Positions 47,201 through 64,000 of a DNA stretch of 64,000 nucleotides are shown in pieces (positions within the stretch are counted from its first letter, which is position 1; each line of letters starts with the position of its first letter). A model generated the notes under the pieces. It had not been told where the DNA came from. It saw nothing but the letters and a program-made list of their open reading frames with translations, and did not search any database. Source of the stretch: Urophycis tenuis (Eukaryota; Chordata; Actinopteri; Gadiformes; Phycidae); the NCBI GenBank assembly GCA_036785325.1, contig JAXIVH010000008.1:3826654-3890653 (forward strand), read 5' to 3'. A program made the position numbers and the translations under genes.

Positions 47201-49968
47201 AAATACACCAAAATACATCGTTGTGAGCTTCAACAATGATTGAATGATCACTAAAATATGTCGTCAATATCAATTCAAATATGTTTGTGTAATTTGGATG
47301 GACATGCTTCCAGGGACACCATGGACTAGATGTGTGTGAGATTCTGAGGAGTTCATATACGGCCCGATTGGCTGGTCTTTTAGAATTGTACCTCAAATGG
47401 ATGCCAAGGAGCTGCTTGATTCTTGACTCAGCGCTGGATGAAGGGCCTGGGCGGGAAGATGAAATTATTGTTGTGGGTGGAGCCCTTCAAAGAGTGACGG
47501 GCCCCCTGATTGGCTGGGGTCCGTAAGCGACTGAGGAGCTGCTTACCGATAGTTACGCCACTGCTTGTACCATTGTGTGCGTCTGAGCCGGTCCAGCCTC
47601 ACATTAAACTATTGAACTATTTCTCTCCCAGTTCTCAGGAGCACAGCGCTATCAGCCCGTCCTCCCACTGCTGCCACAACCCTGGAGAACCCCACCTCAG
47701 TGGCCCCACAACCCCCTTCTGATGGACACACTTCTGGTCCAAGCTCTGCCTCTGTGCCGCCTGTAAACCCCACATCCATCCAAGAAGCAACAGGTAGTCA
47801 TAGCGACCCACAGCTCCAGGGCCTAGAGATGTGTGCCTTCTGTAAATGTTTCTTTGTGGAGCTTTTTCTTGAGAACTGATTGGTACATTAGAATCAATTG
47901 TTAATTTGTGCGTTACTACATAATTAGTGAACCTAAGGTGTAAGGTGCCTTATAAACATTTGTGTAAATGTAGAGGTAACACTCTACAATAAGGTTATAT
48001 TAATTTACCATGAATTTACATTAGTTAATGTAGTGATGAGAATTATTATATAGTGTTGGCTTAGGGGTAATGTTATAGATACTGAGTCTAACCCTATTAA
48101 ATAATGTATGAATGAATACCTTGGTTAATATAAAAACCGTTACCCCTCCACTGCCATCGTTGAGTCCATCCTCACCTCCTCCATCACCGTCTGGTGCGCT
48201 GCAGCCACTAGACCAGAGCAGGCTGCAGCGCATCATCCACTCTGCGGAGAAGGTGATTGGCTGCAACCTTCCACCCCTTCAGGACCTGCACACCTCCAGG
48301 GTCCTGAGGGGGGCAGGTAGGATTGAGGCCGACCTCTCTCATCCTGGTCTCTGTGACCCTCTCCCCTCTGGCAGGAGGCTGCGGTCCATCAGGACCAAAA
48401 CCTCCCAACACATGAACAGCTTCTTCCCAGCAGCAGTTGGGATCATGAATCGGTCCCAGGACCCCCCTCACCCCTCCCCCTCCCCCACTGACTATATCAC
48501 TCTTTGCACTCCTTGCACTGTACACTCTTTGCACTCCTTGCACCATTCACTTTAAAACACTTACTGTTGCTTGTTGTTTGTAATGTGTATTGTTGATGTT
48601 GTTTTGTTGTTTGTTCACTGTACTGTTGATTGTTGTGCATGAACCGCCAGGACAAATTCCTCGTAGGTGCAAACCTACTTGGCAATGAAGTTCTTCTGAG
48701 TTCTGAGTTCTGATTGCCTTAGTTAAAGGGGTAGTTCTGAATTTTAGACATAGGACCTAATTTCCAAGTTAGCCTGTGTGTTATTTATCATCTGAGATGT
48801 TTCAACACATTTCATTCAGTTCTTCTAGTCGCTGGTGCTTGGCTAGCACAAGTCAACGGTTTCTGCTACTAGAAGAACTGAATGAATGAGGTCCTATGTC
48901 CAAAATTCAGAACAACCCATTTAACATGAACACTGTTAGTAAACAAAACATGAACGTCTTGAATTTATATTAGTTAATGCAGCAATAAGAATCATTATAT
49001 CATGTTAGCTTAGGGGTAATGTTATAGATACTGGGGCTAACCCTATTAAATAATGTATAAATTAATACCTTGGTTGAACACCATTTGTAAATGATAACTA
49101 GATCATGAGTCCTGTTTTAGTTAGTGCTTATTACTGTATTTACTAATATTAATGAATGGATGATTAATGTACCGTTAGTGTAAAGTGTTACAATGTATCA
49201 CTATTTAGTTAAATACTTGGTTTGACACCTGACAATGCGTGTGATTGATGTTCATTTTGTGCACCAATGTCTCACTGTAAGTTTGTGATAATTCCCTTAA
49301 ACAACATGAAGTGAAACTAACACAATGCTCACTTCTGTCTCCTTACAGGGACCCTATTGTCAACGTCTTCAATCATACTGATCATATGTTGTGGACTTGT
49401 GCCATTTGTGATCGTTCTGCTGTTGGTTCTCTGGTGGACTTGCAGGACAAAGAGTGAGTCTAAAGTGCTTTACACATATAAAGAATGCTAAGAGAAAATG
49501 TGTCTAATGGAAAACATCTTTGTTATGGGATTGTTTTGTAGAAAACGACACAGTGGAAATGAGGAGTTTCCGTTCTGAATCGGTAAGTAAAACACAAAAT
49601 ACAGTCAAACCCGTTTGGATGATGCAGTCAATTTTTGAAGACTGAATCGGGAATGAAAGTTGATTCTTGTTCATCATTGTTCCTTGAAGGCAAATATTGT
49701 AAAACTATTGTGCGAGCTCACTCTCCTCTCCATATTCATTTAGGTAAAAACTGTGAATGACACCGGCAGCTGCATGGATGAGGATGATGTAAGGAGAACA
49801 TCAGGCAGGGCCCATCGTCCATCCTGATGAGTCCATGGTTAGACTAACCCAAAATGTTTTGGTTGGACTTGTGCTTCTCAGGTCTACCACGTGTACAGTG
49901 CTGTATCAGAGGAGCCAAACTCAGCCCACCAGATGAGTTTGGTGTATGATCTTCTGCAGGCAACCTGA
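44229..49968 (+). CDS. Ig-like ITIM receptor, copy D (two Ig domains, doubled stalk)
   Basis: Exons: 44229-44280 (signal peptide MKQFRRMAGQSFLVFFIC), 44436-44462, Ig1 44666-44965, Ig2 45452-45751, spacer 45896-45949, stalk-1 46122-46283, stalk-2 47632-47793, TM 49349-49453, tail 49542-49582, 49744-49788, 49882-49968. All junctions are AG/GT and in frame, predicting 444 residues. The two 162-nt stalk exons are near-identical and would give a ~108-residue Ser/Thr/Pro stalk, twice that of B and C. A hAT remnant lies between them. The TM exon is the 105-nt form with the extra TLLS-type start, as in copy A; the intron before it carries the LINE also seen in A. The ITIM LVYDLL is intact. Poly(A) signal AATAAA 50087-50092. 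This is the best candidate for a working inhibitory receptor in the window. Confidence 0.82.
46300..47563 (-). mobile_element. hAT transposon remnant between stalk exons, copy D
   Basis: The right end, read on the - strand, starts cagtggcgtaactatcgg, a typical terminus of a fish hAT family. The left end near 46300 lacks a matching inverted repeat, so it is probably truncated. It contains a transposase fragment (46754-46942) and a (CTATCT/G)n run near 47085. Receptor intron sequence resumes right after it (ttgtaccattgtgtgcg). The element therefore sits exactly at the join of the tandem stalk-exon duplication. Confidence 0.7.
46754..46942 (-). pseudogene. hAT transposase C-terminal dimerisation fragment, copy D
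   Basis: The translation LFLTIPVTVVSAECSFSKLK followed by LIKSSLRSSMGQSRLSGLAIL matches the conserved C-terminal dimerisation block of hAT transposases and ZMYM/TTF-type domesticated relatives. Only about 60 codons are open, so it is a relic. Confidence 0.85.
48139..48711 (+). mobile_element. 5'-truncated LINE (L2/CR1-like) 3' end, copy D
   Basis: This is the same insertion as at 1126-1700, at the same intron site and with very few substitutions, including the same (ttctgag)n tail. Confidence 0.7.
48734..48913. repeat. Fold-back (MITE-like) element, copy D
   Basis: This is the same element as at 1721-1897, with three extra nt in the loop region. Confidence 0.6.
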
Positions 49969-50756
49969 CTTCATGTTCCTGCAGTTCACTGCTTCTGAGA
50001 TGAACCACCTTGTTGTTCCATTTAGTTTATTAGTACTCTGCTTCCAAACACGCCGATGCCACATTATAGAAATGTATTGCAAACAAAATAAATAATGGTT
50101 GAATGGTGAAAAATATGTGTTTATTCAAGTTCTTTTTTGTCTCAACATGATAAATATGGCTTCTTTATTATGGCCAATGTAACATTGTTATAAATTGTAT
50201 TTAGTTGACATGCATATTTAGCTTTAATTATACGTCTTTACATTTACAAGAGAAAACATGAAGAAAAACAAAACATTACTTTCTTTTAGCAACAATCTGT
50301 GGAATATTTACCAAATGTGTTCTGTCTTACAATTTACCAACGGTATGATGGGAATCTGCCTGCATTATCAAATACTTTTCATCACAATAAACCAGAGAAG
50401 CATGTATTGACATTTACGTTTCCTGTTTCCAAACCCAACTTGTCAGCCTGTGGTCATTGTCGACGTACAGTCAGAGCAGCAGGATGTTAGCTGTGAGCTG
50501 CAATGGCTTTTCATTTACAGAACTAAGTTGCAGCAACACATTAGCTTGTCTCTCTGTCCATTGATATGATCTCTCAGCCACAAAGGAGGAGAGTTCTTCT
50601 CAGTGGAATACCGTTAGGTTAGGTGCTATGAAGCACTACCGTTTGGATGGCCCATATTCTATATTGATGGAAGTGTTACAAGCTGGGTTGTGTTTGTGAA
50701 TGAGATGTCTGCTCAGTCTGGGCTGCTGAGGTCCACTCTTGTTGGCGAGGCTTTAG
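49969..50756. other. 3' flank of copy D
   Basis: This is the receptor 3' UTR and duplicated cacna2d3 flank, without retroelement insertions (empty Gypsy-1 and BEL sites). No gene is seen. Confidence 0.55.
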
Positions 50757-50807
50757 TCACGTGCTGAGGAAGGCGGTGAGCAGGGGCAGCAGGGCTGAGG
50801 TCAGAGG
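50757..50807 (-). pseudogene. Orphan fragment of cacna2d3 last exon (unit D/E)
   Basis: This is the 51-nt terminal piece of cacna2d3 with stop codon, joined to the H1-like fragment at the same base as in the other units. Confidence 0.85.
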
Positions 50808-51374
50808 GCGAGACACCTCTCTGTGAATCCAACTCTTTCACAGCCTCCTTTACCATGATGACCATAGCGGAGGTGTTGGAGCCATAATGTAATGTTTTAT
50901 TTATTCACATGCAGTTCTGGCATTGAACACAGGGTGGAGCATTGAGTGAAGAGCACATAGACAGCTCCAGGTGATGGGAATCGGGTGTGTGGAACGGGGA
51001 AGCAAACCGTTTTTGACGTGTCGGAGTGTCAGTGTGTAACGTGGTTGGCGTGCTTGGTCGTGATTTTGCTGAAAGGAAACAGTATTGTAATTGAATGGAC
51101 AATATGCTGAACTGTATGTCAACGGATCGCCGAATCCAAATGTATAACATTACAGCGCACAGGACCTTGGTTTACTTGTAGCCCAGAACACGCGTCCGAA
51201 ACAAGTTCACCCGTTGGCCCTCTGTGGCTTATTTATTTTGGTTGAAGGGCACCACCTAGGGGTGAGCTGCACCTTTACTCCTCGACACAGAATCCACCGC
51301 ATCTAGATGAACAAGTCCTGTCCATTGCTCTCCGTACCAACAGATGAAGTAGGCACAGTCTTTTTGGGAGGCAT
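50808..51374 (-). pseudogene. Linker histone H1-like 5' fragment, split (unit D/E)
   Basis: The structure is as in the C/D unit: ATG at 51374 (MPPKKTVPTSSV), an in-frame TAG, and an unclassified insertion (50869-51257) inside the histone-like block. Confidence 0.5.
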
Positions 51375-51831
51375 TTCAGCAACGCTGAGGAACCCCAAAG
51401 TTTGATGATAAAAAAAACCCCGCCACTGCAACTTTTAGCGATACTACTTTCAGCTTTTATATTCAACCACAAAAACCAGCCAGCGTTCCAGCTTTATGCC
51501 GTCGCTTCCACTGAAAACGATCGACCAATCAGGTGCGTCCAATTACGCTCCGTTTTGGCGCAGATTCTGCGACCGTTCTGGTCCATTCAGCGGCCAGACT
51601 ACTCGCTGCTGCTGTAGCCTAGAGACCGCCGGAGGACAGAGAACAAGGAAGATGCACATGACATACGTGTTGGCCAATAGTTTTATACATGATGGGGTCA
51701 TGGTTAAAACATCCTGTACATAGTTCCGGCTTTGTGGTGTCTGCAAAATTCATTTCACAGGCATTCGTTTGGCCACAGATATGAAGGAGGACAAACAAAT
51801 GATCAGAGAGCATTCACCAGAAGTCTGGAGA
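51375..51831. other. 5' flank of copy E
   Basis: This is near-identical to the flank of copy D (43770-44228), including the D/E-specific stretch and the shared promoter and 5' UTR region. A short segment (gttttatacatgatggggtc) differs from D and may be a small local change. Confidence 0.45.
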
Positions 51832-52870
51832 ATGAAACAATTTAGACGCATGGCTGGTCAATCATTTCTTGTGTTCTTCATCTGTGAGTAGGTCAAGAGG
51901 TTTTCACCTCTCTTGGGCATATCTGATATATACACTGCAGGCAAAATGCATGATTCATATTTATTTTTTATTTTTTTTATATTAACATAGGTTTTTGTAT
52001 TCTGTATTTACTTCCCCTGGTCAATTCATTCTTTCCCATCAACAGATTCCTTTCATAAAGTCCAAATCCAAGGTAAGCCCATCTACTCGTTCAATGTCTG
52101 TCTCATCTGATGTATGTTCTATATGCCGCTAGATAAATTCACTTTGACAGTTTTTAGAAGGTTTGATGTCTATTTTTCATTGCCATTAATGACTGTTGTC
52201 TCAATCTATTAATGTGTGCATAACAATACACTTTGAGGGACTGTTTTATCTAACAATAGTCTCTCTAAACGTCAGCCCTTCCTCAGCCTACATTGACGGC
52301 GAGTCCATCGGTCATCAGACAGGAAGAGTCGCTGACACTTTCATGTTGGACAACATCGGAACATCCAGAAAGTTGTTATTTTTACTGGATAAACCCAGCG
52401 GAACAACAATTCTCTTCAGCCCTCGGCTGCCAGGTGACGCTAACAGGTTCTGAGATCCTGGTAAAGACCGGGGGTATCGCTGAGGTTCATGTTCGCTGTT
52501 TTTACACCGTGAAACGTGGGGACAACATCAAGCCTTCTCCACACAGCGACATGGTGAACATCACTGTGAGAACAGGTGAGTGACTTCTTCTTTTCGCTGT
52601 TTTTACCACGTCACAGTCGGGTCTACCTACCTACCATCGCAATGCTTGATTTCAAATATGGATGTTTAAATAATGATGTTCACTCTTTATTCAAACTTTG
52701 TCCTCCCCTGCAAACTACAGCATAGAAAGCAGTAATCGAATGCATTGTGAGACCCACAAAAAAGATCAACAATGTGAAATGCTCACACTTGAGACATAAT
52801 ACAGCAGCTTCTATGGTACTGGTAGTGACAGCAGTTGACATATTGTACTTGTATGGGTAAATACTGTGTG

Positions 52871-52902
<32 letters not shown>

Positions 52903-55900
52903 TGTATGTATGTATGTATGTATGTATGTATGTATGTATGTATGTATGTATGTATGTATGTACATAATTGCATATGCATATATATTCTTTCAGACATTCA
53001 GAATCATCAACAGTTACATATTATTCGTTGCCATTAATGACTGTCTTGTCTCAATCTATTAATGTGTGCATAACAATAAACTTTGAGGGACTGTTTTATC
53101 TAACAATAGTCTCTCTAAACGTCAGCCCTTCCTCAGCCTACATTGACGGCGAGTCCATCGGTCATCAGACAGGAAGAGTCGCTTACACTTTCATGTTGGA
53201 CAACATCGGAACATCCAGAAATGTGTTATTTTTACTGGATAAACTCAGCGGAACCACAATCCTCTTCAGCCCTCGGCTGCCAGGTGACGCTAACAGGTTC
53301 TGAGATCCTGGTAAAGACCGGGGGTATCGCTGAGGTTCATGTTCGCTGTTTTTACACCGTGAAACGTGGGGACAACATCAAGCCTTCTCCACACAGCGAC
53401 ATGGTGAACATCACTGTGAGAACAGTGACTTCTTTATTCAGCCCTTCCTTCCCTCCACACTACACAATGGAAAGCACTGATCAAATGCATTGTGAGATCC
53501 ACATAAAAGTTCAACAATGTAAAAAGCTCACACTGGAGACATGAGAATATATTTATTCTTTCAGACATTCTGGAGGAACAGTCATCAACAGTGCAGAACA
53601 AGATCAAATGGACCACCGGTATGCAGCATATTCTATCATGTTCTTCTGTATGTATGCTTTAATACTGACTGCATGGTTTTCCTGAACACTACTTAGCAGA
53701 TGTTCCATTCCTGTTAGTGTTACTTGTGCCATTGTGTGCGTCTGAGCCGGTCCAGCCTCACATTAAACTATTGAACTATTTCTCTCCCAGTTCTCAGGAG
53801 CACAGCGCTATCAGCCCGTCCTCCCACTGCTGCCACAACCCTGGAGAACCCCACCTCAGTGGCCCCACAACCCCCTTCTGATGGACACACTTCTGGTCCA
53901 AGCTCTGCCTCTGTGCCGCCTGTAAACCCCACATCCACCCAAGAAGCACCAGGTAGTCATAGCGACCCACCCTTTGGTGTAATGAGCCACCGACCGTAAG
54001 CAGGATGATCAAGACCGGCCCGCCCCCTATAGGCTACAACGCGTAATGACGCAATGTACACCAATACCCTACCATAGGCCATTAGGTCATATAGGTCTAC
54101 AGCATCATAGAAATGAGACGACTCCCAAAAGTAAGCGCAGCACAAACGGTGGCGGCGCACCATAAATAGGTCTTAAATAAATAAATACAAACTGTGATGA
54201 TGGCACACCATAGATGAACAAAACACTGGTGCCGGCGCACCAAAAGAAACATACTCCCAACTGCACACCAAAGACACAATAAACCCAAAAGCAATACCCG
54301 TTTGTTAAAATACATAAAAAGGTGATGACATACATCATAGCAGTAATTTTCCGGGCTTTCCTCTGCGCACAGTTGTCAATTAAATCCTTAATGTCCAGGT
54401 GACGCGCATGGGCATTATCAATCTACAGTATGGCAAGTCCAGAGAGACGAGACTGTCCCATTGAGCTCCTCAGGGAACTTTTTATAAGTTTAAGTTTGGA
54501 AAATGAACACTCTGCAGATACAACGGTCACTGGTATTGTCAGGAAAAGCATGAGAACAATGCAAACTTCCCCAAAACTCGCAGTGGTGCATCTATTCTCA
54601 ATGATGAGCATAGATCAGCTCTTGCACTTGCATTTGTGAAATGCGGTCTTTCAAAGATGCACAGAATGACAACAATTGAATGGGAAAATCAGCAGTTATG
54701 TCATCTTTGTAAAAATCCAGGAAACCGTTTGTACTCCTCTATTGCTATCTCTATCTCTATCTCGCTATCGCTATCGCTAACTAAAGGTCAACATGTAATG
54801 GCTGCCAACTGAGCTACGCACGCGCACGTTCACTACCATATCCCATGATGTCCAGTCGCATGTAAAACAAAATACACCAAAGTACATCGTGAGCTTCAAC
54901 AATGATTGAATGATCACTAAAATATGTCGTCAATATCAATTCAAATATGTTTGTGTAATTTGGATGGACATGCTTCCAGGGACACCATGGACTAGATGTG
55001 TGTGAGATTCTGAGGAGTTCATATACGGCCCGATTGGCTGGTCTTTTAGAATTGTACCTCAAATGGATGCCAAGGAGCTGCTTGATTCTTGACTCAGCGC
55101 TGGATGAAGGGCCTGGGCGGGAAGATGAAATTATTGTTGTGGGTGGAGCCCTTCAAAGAGTGACGGGCCCCCTGATTGGCTGGGGTCCGTAAGCGACTGA
55201 GGAGCTGCTTACCGATAGTTACGCCACTGCTTGTACCATTGTGTGCGTCTGAGCCGGTCCAGCCTCACATTAAACTATTGAACTATTTCTCTCCCAGTTC
55301 TCAGGAGCACAGCGCTATCAGCCCGTCCTCCCACTGCTGCCACAACCCTGGAGAACCCCACCTCAGTGGCCCCACAACCCCCTTCTGATGGACACACTTC
55401 TGGTCCAAGCTCTGCCTCTGTGCCGCCTGTAAACCCCACATCCATCCAAGAAGCACCAGGTAGTCATAGCGACCCACAGCTCCAGGGCCTAGAGATGTGT
55501 GCCTTCTGTAAATGTTTCTTTGTGGAGCTTTTTCTTGAGAACTGATTGGTACATTAGAATCAATTGCAAAATCATTTGCAAAGAGACTTGAAATGAAACA
55601 ATATGCTAAAAACTTGTTCTGGTGACTTCAGAAGACTGGTACTGTATTAGCAGCAATGAAATGTTTCACCTTCTTATGACAAATGTAGGCTACTCTTTGT
55701 AAGTCTCTTTGGATGAAAGCATCTGCTAAATGCCCTAAATGTACAACACAGTCTCACGGCAGTTTGTGAAATAGTCACAAATTGTACTCTATTGATTCGT
55801 GTACATGGACACAAATTTCCTATTTTTTCGTGACACTCGGCACGACTTTCAAACTAATGTATTTCAATGGAAGTATCTTTCGTGCCTGTTAGGCTTTGGG

Positions 55901-57336
55901 TTATACTGAAAGTCGTGCTGAGTGTCACGATAAAAAAAGGGCAATTCTTGTCCATGTACACAAATCAATAGATTAGGAATATTTGGTGACTATTTCACGA
56001 ACTGTCGTGAGACTGGGTTGCAATGTAAATGTAAATTTGTGTGTTACTACATAATTAGTGAACCTAAGGTATAAGGTGTTTTATAAACATTTGTGTAAAT
56101 GTATAGGTAACACTCTACAAAAAGGTTACATTAATTAACCATGAATTTACATTAGTTAATGCAGTGATGAGAAATATTATATAGTGTTATCTTAGGGGTA
56201 ATGTTATAGATACTGAGTCTAACCCTATTAAATAATGTATAAATTAATACCACAGTTAACATGAACACCACTTGTAAATGATAACTAGACCACTTGTATT
56301 GCATTAGTTAGTGCTTATTACTGTATTTCCTAATATTAATGAATGGATGATTAATGTACCGTTAGTGTAAAGTGTTACAATGTATCACTAGTTAGTTAAA
56401 TACTTGGTTTGACACCTGACAAAGCATGTGATTGATGTTCATTTTGTGCACCAATGTCTCACTGTAGGTTTGTGATAATTCCCTTAAACAACATGAAGTG
56501 AAACTAACACAATGCTCACTTCTATCTCCAATCTCTATCAGTATCATCTTCAATCATACTGATCATATGTGGTGGACTTGTGCCATTTGTGATCGTTCTG
56601 CTGTTGGCTCTCTGGTGGACTTGCAGGACAAAGAGTGAGTCTAAAATGGTAAAGTGGGGCAGCAGTAACTCAGTGGGTAGAGCGGGTGGACAGAGCGGGT
56701 CGTCCACTCACCGTAGGGTCAGTGGTTCGATCCCCTTGATCCCCCTCCTCCTCTAACTGTCCACATGTTGAACCCCACAAATGTACTGATTGTAAGTTGC
56801 TTTGGACAAAAGCGTCTGCTTAATGCCCTTTTCCCTTTTATACATATAAAGAATGCTAAGAGAAAATGTGTCTAATGGAAAACATCTTTGTTATGGGATT
56901 GTTTTGTAGAAAACAACACAATAAAAATGAGGAGTTTCTGTTCTGAATCGGTAAGTAAAACATAAAATACAGTCAAACATGTTTGGATGATGCAGTCAAT
57001 TATTGAAGACTGAATCGGGAATGAAAGTTGATTCTTGTTCATCATTGTTCCTTGAATGCAAATATTGTAAAACTATTGTGCGAGCTCACTCTCCTCTCCA
57101 TATTCATTTAGGTAAAAACTGTGAATGACACCGGCAGCTGCATGAATGAGGATGATGTAAGGAGAACATCAGGCAGGGCCCATCGTCCATCCTGATGAGT
57201 CCATGGTTAGACTAACCCAAAATGTTTTGGTTGGACTTGTGCTTCTCAGGTCTACCACGTGTACAGTGCTGTATCAGAGGAGCCAAACTCAGCCCACCAG
57301 ATGAGTTTGGTGTATGATCTTCTGCAGGCAACCTGA
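51832..57336 (+). CDS. Ig-like ITIM receptor, copy E (Ig2 splice donor deleted)
   Basis: Exons: 51832-51883, 52046-52072, Ig1 52276-52575, Ig2 53126-about 53424, spacer 53565-53618, stalk-1 53791-53952, stalk-2 55298-55459, TM 56542-56634, tail 56910-56950, 57112-57156, 57250-57336. The layout is as in D, but with the 93-nt TM exon and the intron SINE and fold-back found in B and C. At the Ig2 donor, five bases are missing: every other copy reads aacag-gtgagtgact, this one aacagtgact. Reading through gives a stop at 53542-53544 and a 265-residue two-Ig product without a membrane anchor. Skipping the phase 1-1 Ig2 exon would keep the frame (about 340 residues, one Ig, ITIM LVYDLL present). So it may still be functional, in altered form. 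Poly(A) signal AATAAA 57456-57461. Confidence 0.75.
52871..52962. repeat. (TATG)n microsatellite, copy E
   Basis: About 23 tetranucleotide units in the Ig1-Ig2 intron. The matching site in D (about 45265-45290) has only a few units, a large length difference between two otherwise near-identical copies. Confidence 0.92.
53970..55229 (-). mobile_element. hAT transposon remnant between stalk exons, copy E
   Basis: This is near-identical to 46300-47563 in D (for example 3 nt fewer near 54890 and one substitution near 54042), with the same cagtggcgtaact terminus on the - strand. It shows that the stalk duplication and the hAT were in place before D and E separated. Confidence 0.7.
54423..54611 (-). 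pseudogene. hAT transposase C-terminal fragment, copy E
   Basis: The translation is the same as the fragment at 46754-46942 (IPVTVVSAECSFSKLKLIKS). Confidence 0.85.
55745..56020. repeat. Fold-back element in stalk-TM intron, copy E
   Basis: This is the same element and intron site as in B (23605-23880) and C (40756-41031). Confidence 0.75.
56656..56830 (+). mobile_element. tRNA-derived SINE, copy E
   Basis: This is the same insertion as at 24516-24690 and 41666-41840. A- and B-box-like words and the shared fish SINE tail are visible. Confidence 0.8.
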
Positions 57337-58136
57337 CTTCATGTTCCTGCAGTTCACTGCTTCTGAGATGAACCACCTTGTTGTTCCATTTAGTTTATTA
57401 GTACTCTGCTTCCAAACACGCAGAATGCCACATTATAGAAATGTATTGCAAACAAAATAAATAATGGTTGAATGGTGAAAAATATGTGTTTATTCTCCTT
57501 CTTTTTTGTCTCAACATGATAAATATGGCTTCTTTATTATGGCCAATGTAACATTCTTATAAATTGTATGTAGTTGACATGCATATTTAGCTTGAATTAT
57601 ACGTCTTTACATTTACAAAGAGAAAACATGAAAAGAAAAACAAAACATTACTTTGTTTTAGCAGCAATCTGTGGAATATTTCAAGTGTTAGTAAATGTAT
57701 TCTGTCTTACAATTTACCAACGGTATGATGGGAATCTGCCTGCATTATCAAATACTTTTCATCACAATAAACCAGAGAAGCATGTATTGATATTTAACTT
57801 TCCTGTTTCCAAACCCAACTTGTCAGCCTGTGGTCATTGTCGACGTACAGTCAGAGCAGCAGGATGTTAGCTGTGAGCTGCAATGGCTTTTCATTTACAG
57901 AACTAAGTTGCAGCAACACATTAGCTTGTCTCTCTGTCCATTGATATGATCTCTCAGCCACAAAGGAGGAGAGTTCTTCTCAGTGGAATACCGTTAGGTT
58001 AGGTGCTATGAAGCAATACCGTTTGGATGGCCCATATTCTATATTGATGGATGTGTTACAAGCTGGGTTGTGTTTGTGAATGAGATGTCTGCTCAGTCTG
58101 GGCTGCTGAGGTCCACTCTTGTTGGCGAGGCTTTAG
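57337..58136. other. Convergent intergenic region between copy E and cacna2d3
   Basis: The + strand AATAAA at 57456-57461 serves receptor E. On the - strand, TTTATT at 57489-57494 and 57533-57538 would read AATAAA for cacna2d3. The two 3' UTRs may therefore abut or overlap. From about 57915 the sequence is the template of the duplicated cacna2d3 flank seen in every unit. No gene is seen. Confidence 0.5.

Positions 58137-64000
<5,864 letters not shown>

Overview
The window is nuclear DNA from a ray-finned fish, most likely an acanthomorph teleost. The grounds are GT-AG spliced genes with short exons, a recognisable cacna2d3 gene, fish-type Gypsy, BEL/Pao, ERV, hAT, L2-like LINE and tRNA-SINE elements, and dense (CA)n and (TATG)n microsatellites. 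The species cannot be named from the sequence alone.

The main content (about 1-57,500) is a head-to-tail array, on the + strand, of five copies (A-E) of one gene for a type I membrane Ig-like receptor. Each full copy has a signal-peptide exon (52 nt), a 27-nt exon, two or three ~300-nt Ig-like exons, a 54-nt spacer exon, a 162-nt Ser/Thr/Pro-rich stalk exon, a transmembrane exon (93 or 105 nt) and three tail exons (41, 45, 87 nt). The tail ends in a canonical ITIM, LVYDLL. A (636-2952) is only the 3' half. B (18257-25196) has three Ig exons, with Ig2 split by a 2-kb hAT element. C (37546-42347) has three Ig exons and a Tyr-to-Ser change in the ITIM. D (44229-49968) has two Ig exons and a doubled stalk. 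E (51832-57336) resembles D but has lost the Ig2 splice donor. The family looks like a fish-specific multigene immune receptor family; its ligand and role are unknown to me.

Between copies, each repeat unit carries the same chimeric junction on the - strand: the last 51 nt of cacna2d3 coding sequence (8585, 32845, 43137, 50757) joined to a 5' piece of a linker-histone-H1-like gene. The ancestral order was therefore probably H1-like (-), receptor (+), cacna2d3 (-), and the array grew by unequal exchange from one founding breakpoint. The true cacna2d3 gene follows on the - strand (58137-64000). Its 21 complete exons plus the edge of another join in frame. They encode the C-terminal part of the calcium-channel alpha2delta-3 subunit, and one intron has AT-AC (U12-type) signals.

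Mobile elements make up much of the spacers: Gypsy-1 (3621-8449), an ERV relic with integrase and env-TM pieces (11224-12430, repeated at 35448-36690), a young Gypsy chromovirus with indistinguishable 372-bp LTRs (12688-17716), a hAT element holding hammerhead-like motifs (19945-21977), BEL/Pao (25896-32622), and hAT remnants between the duplicated stalk exons of D and E. Several carry clear target-site duplications, so insertions can be dated relative to the gene duplications.
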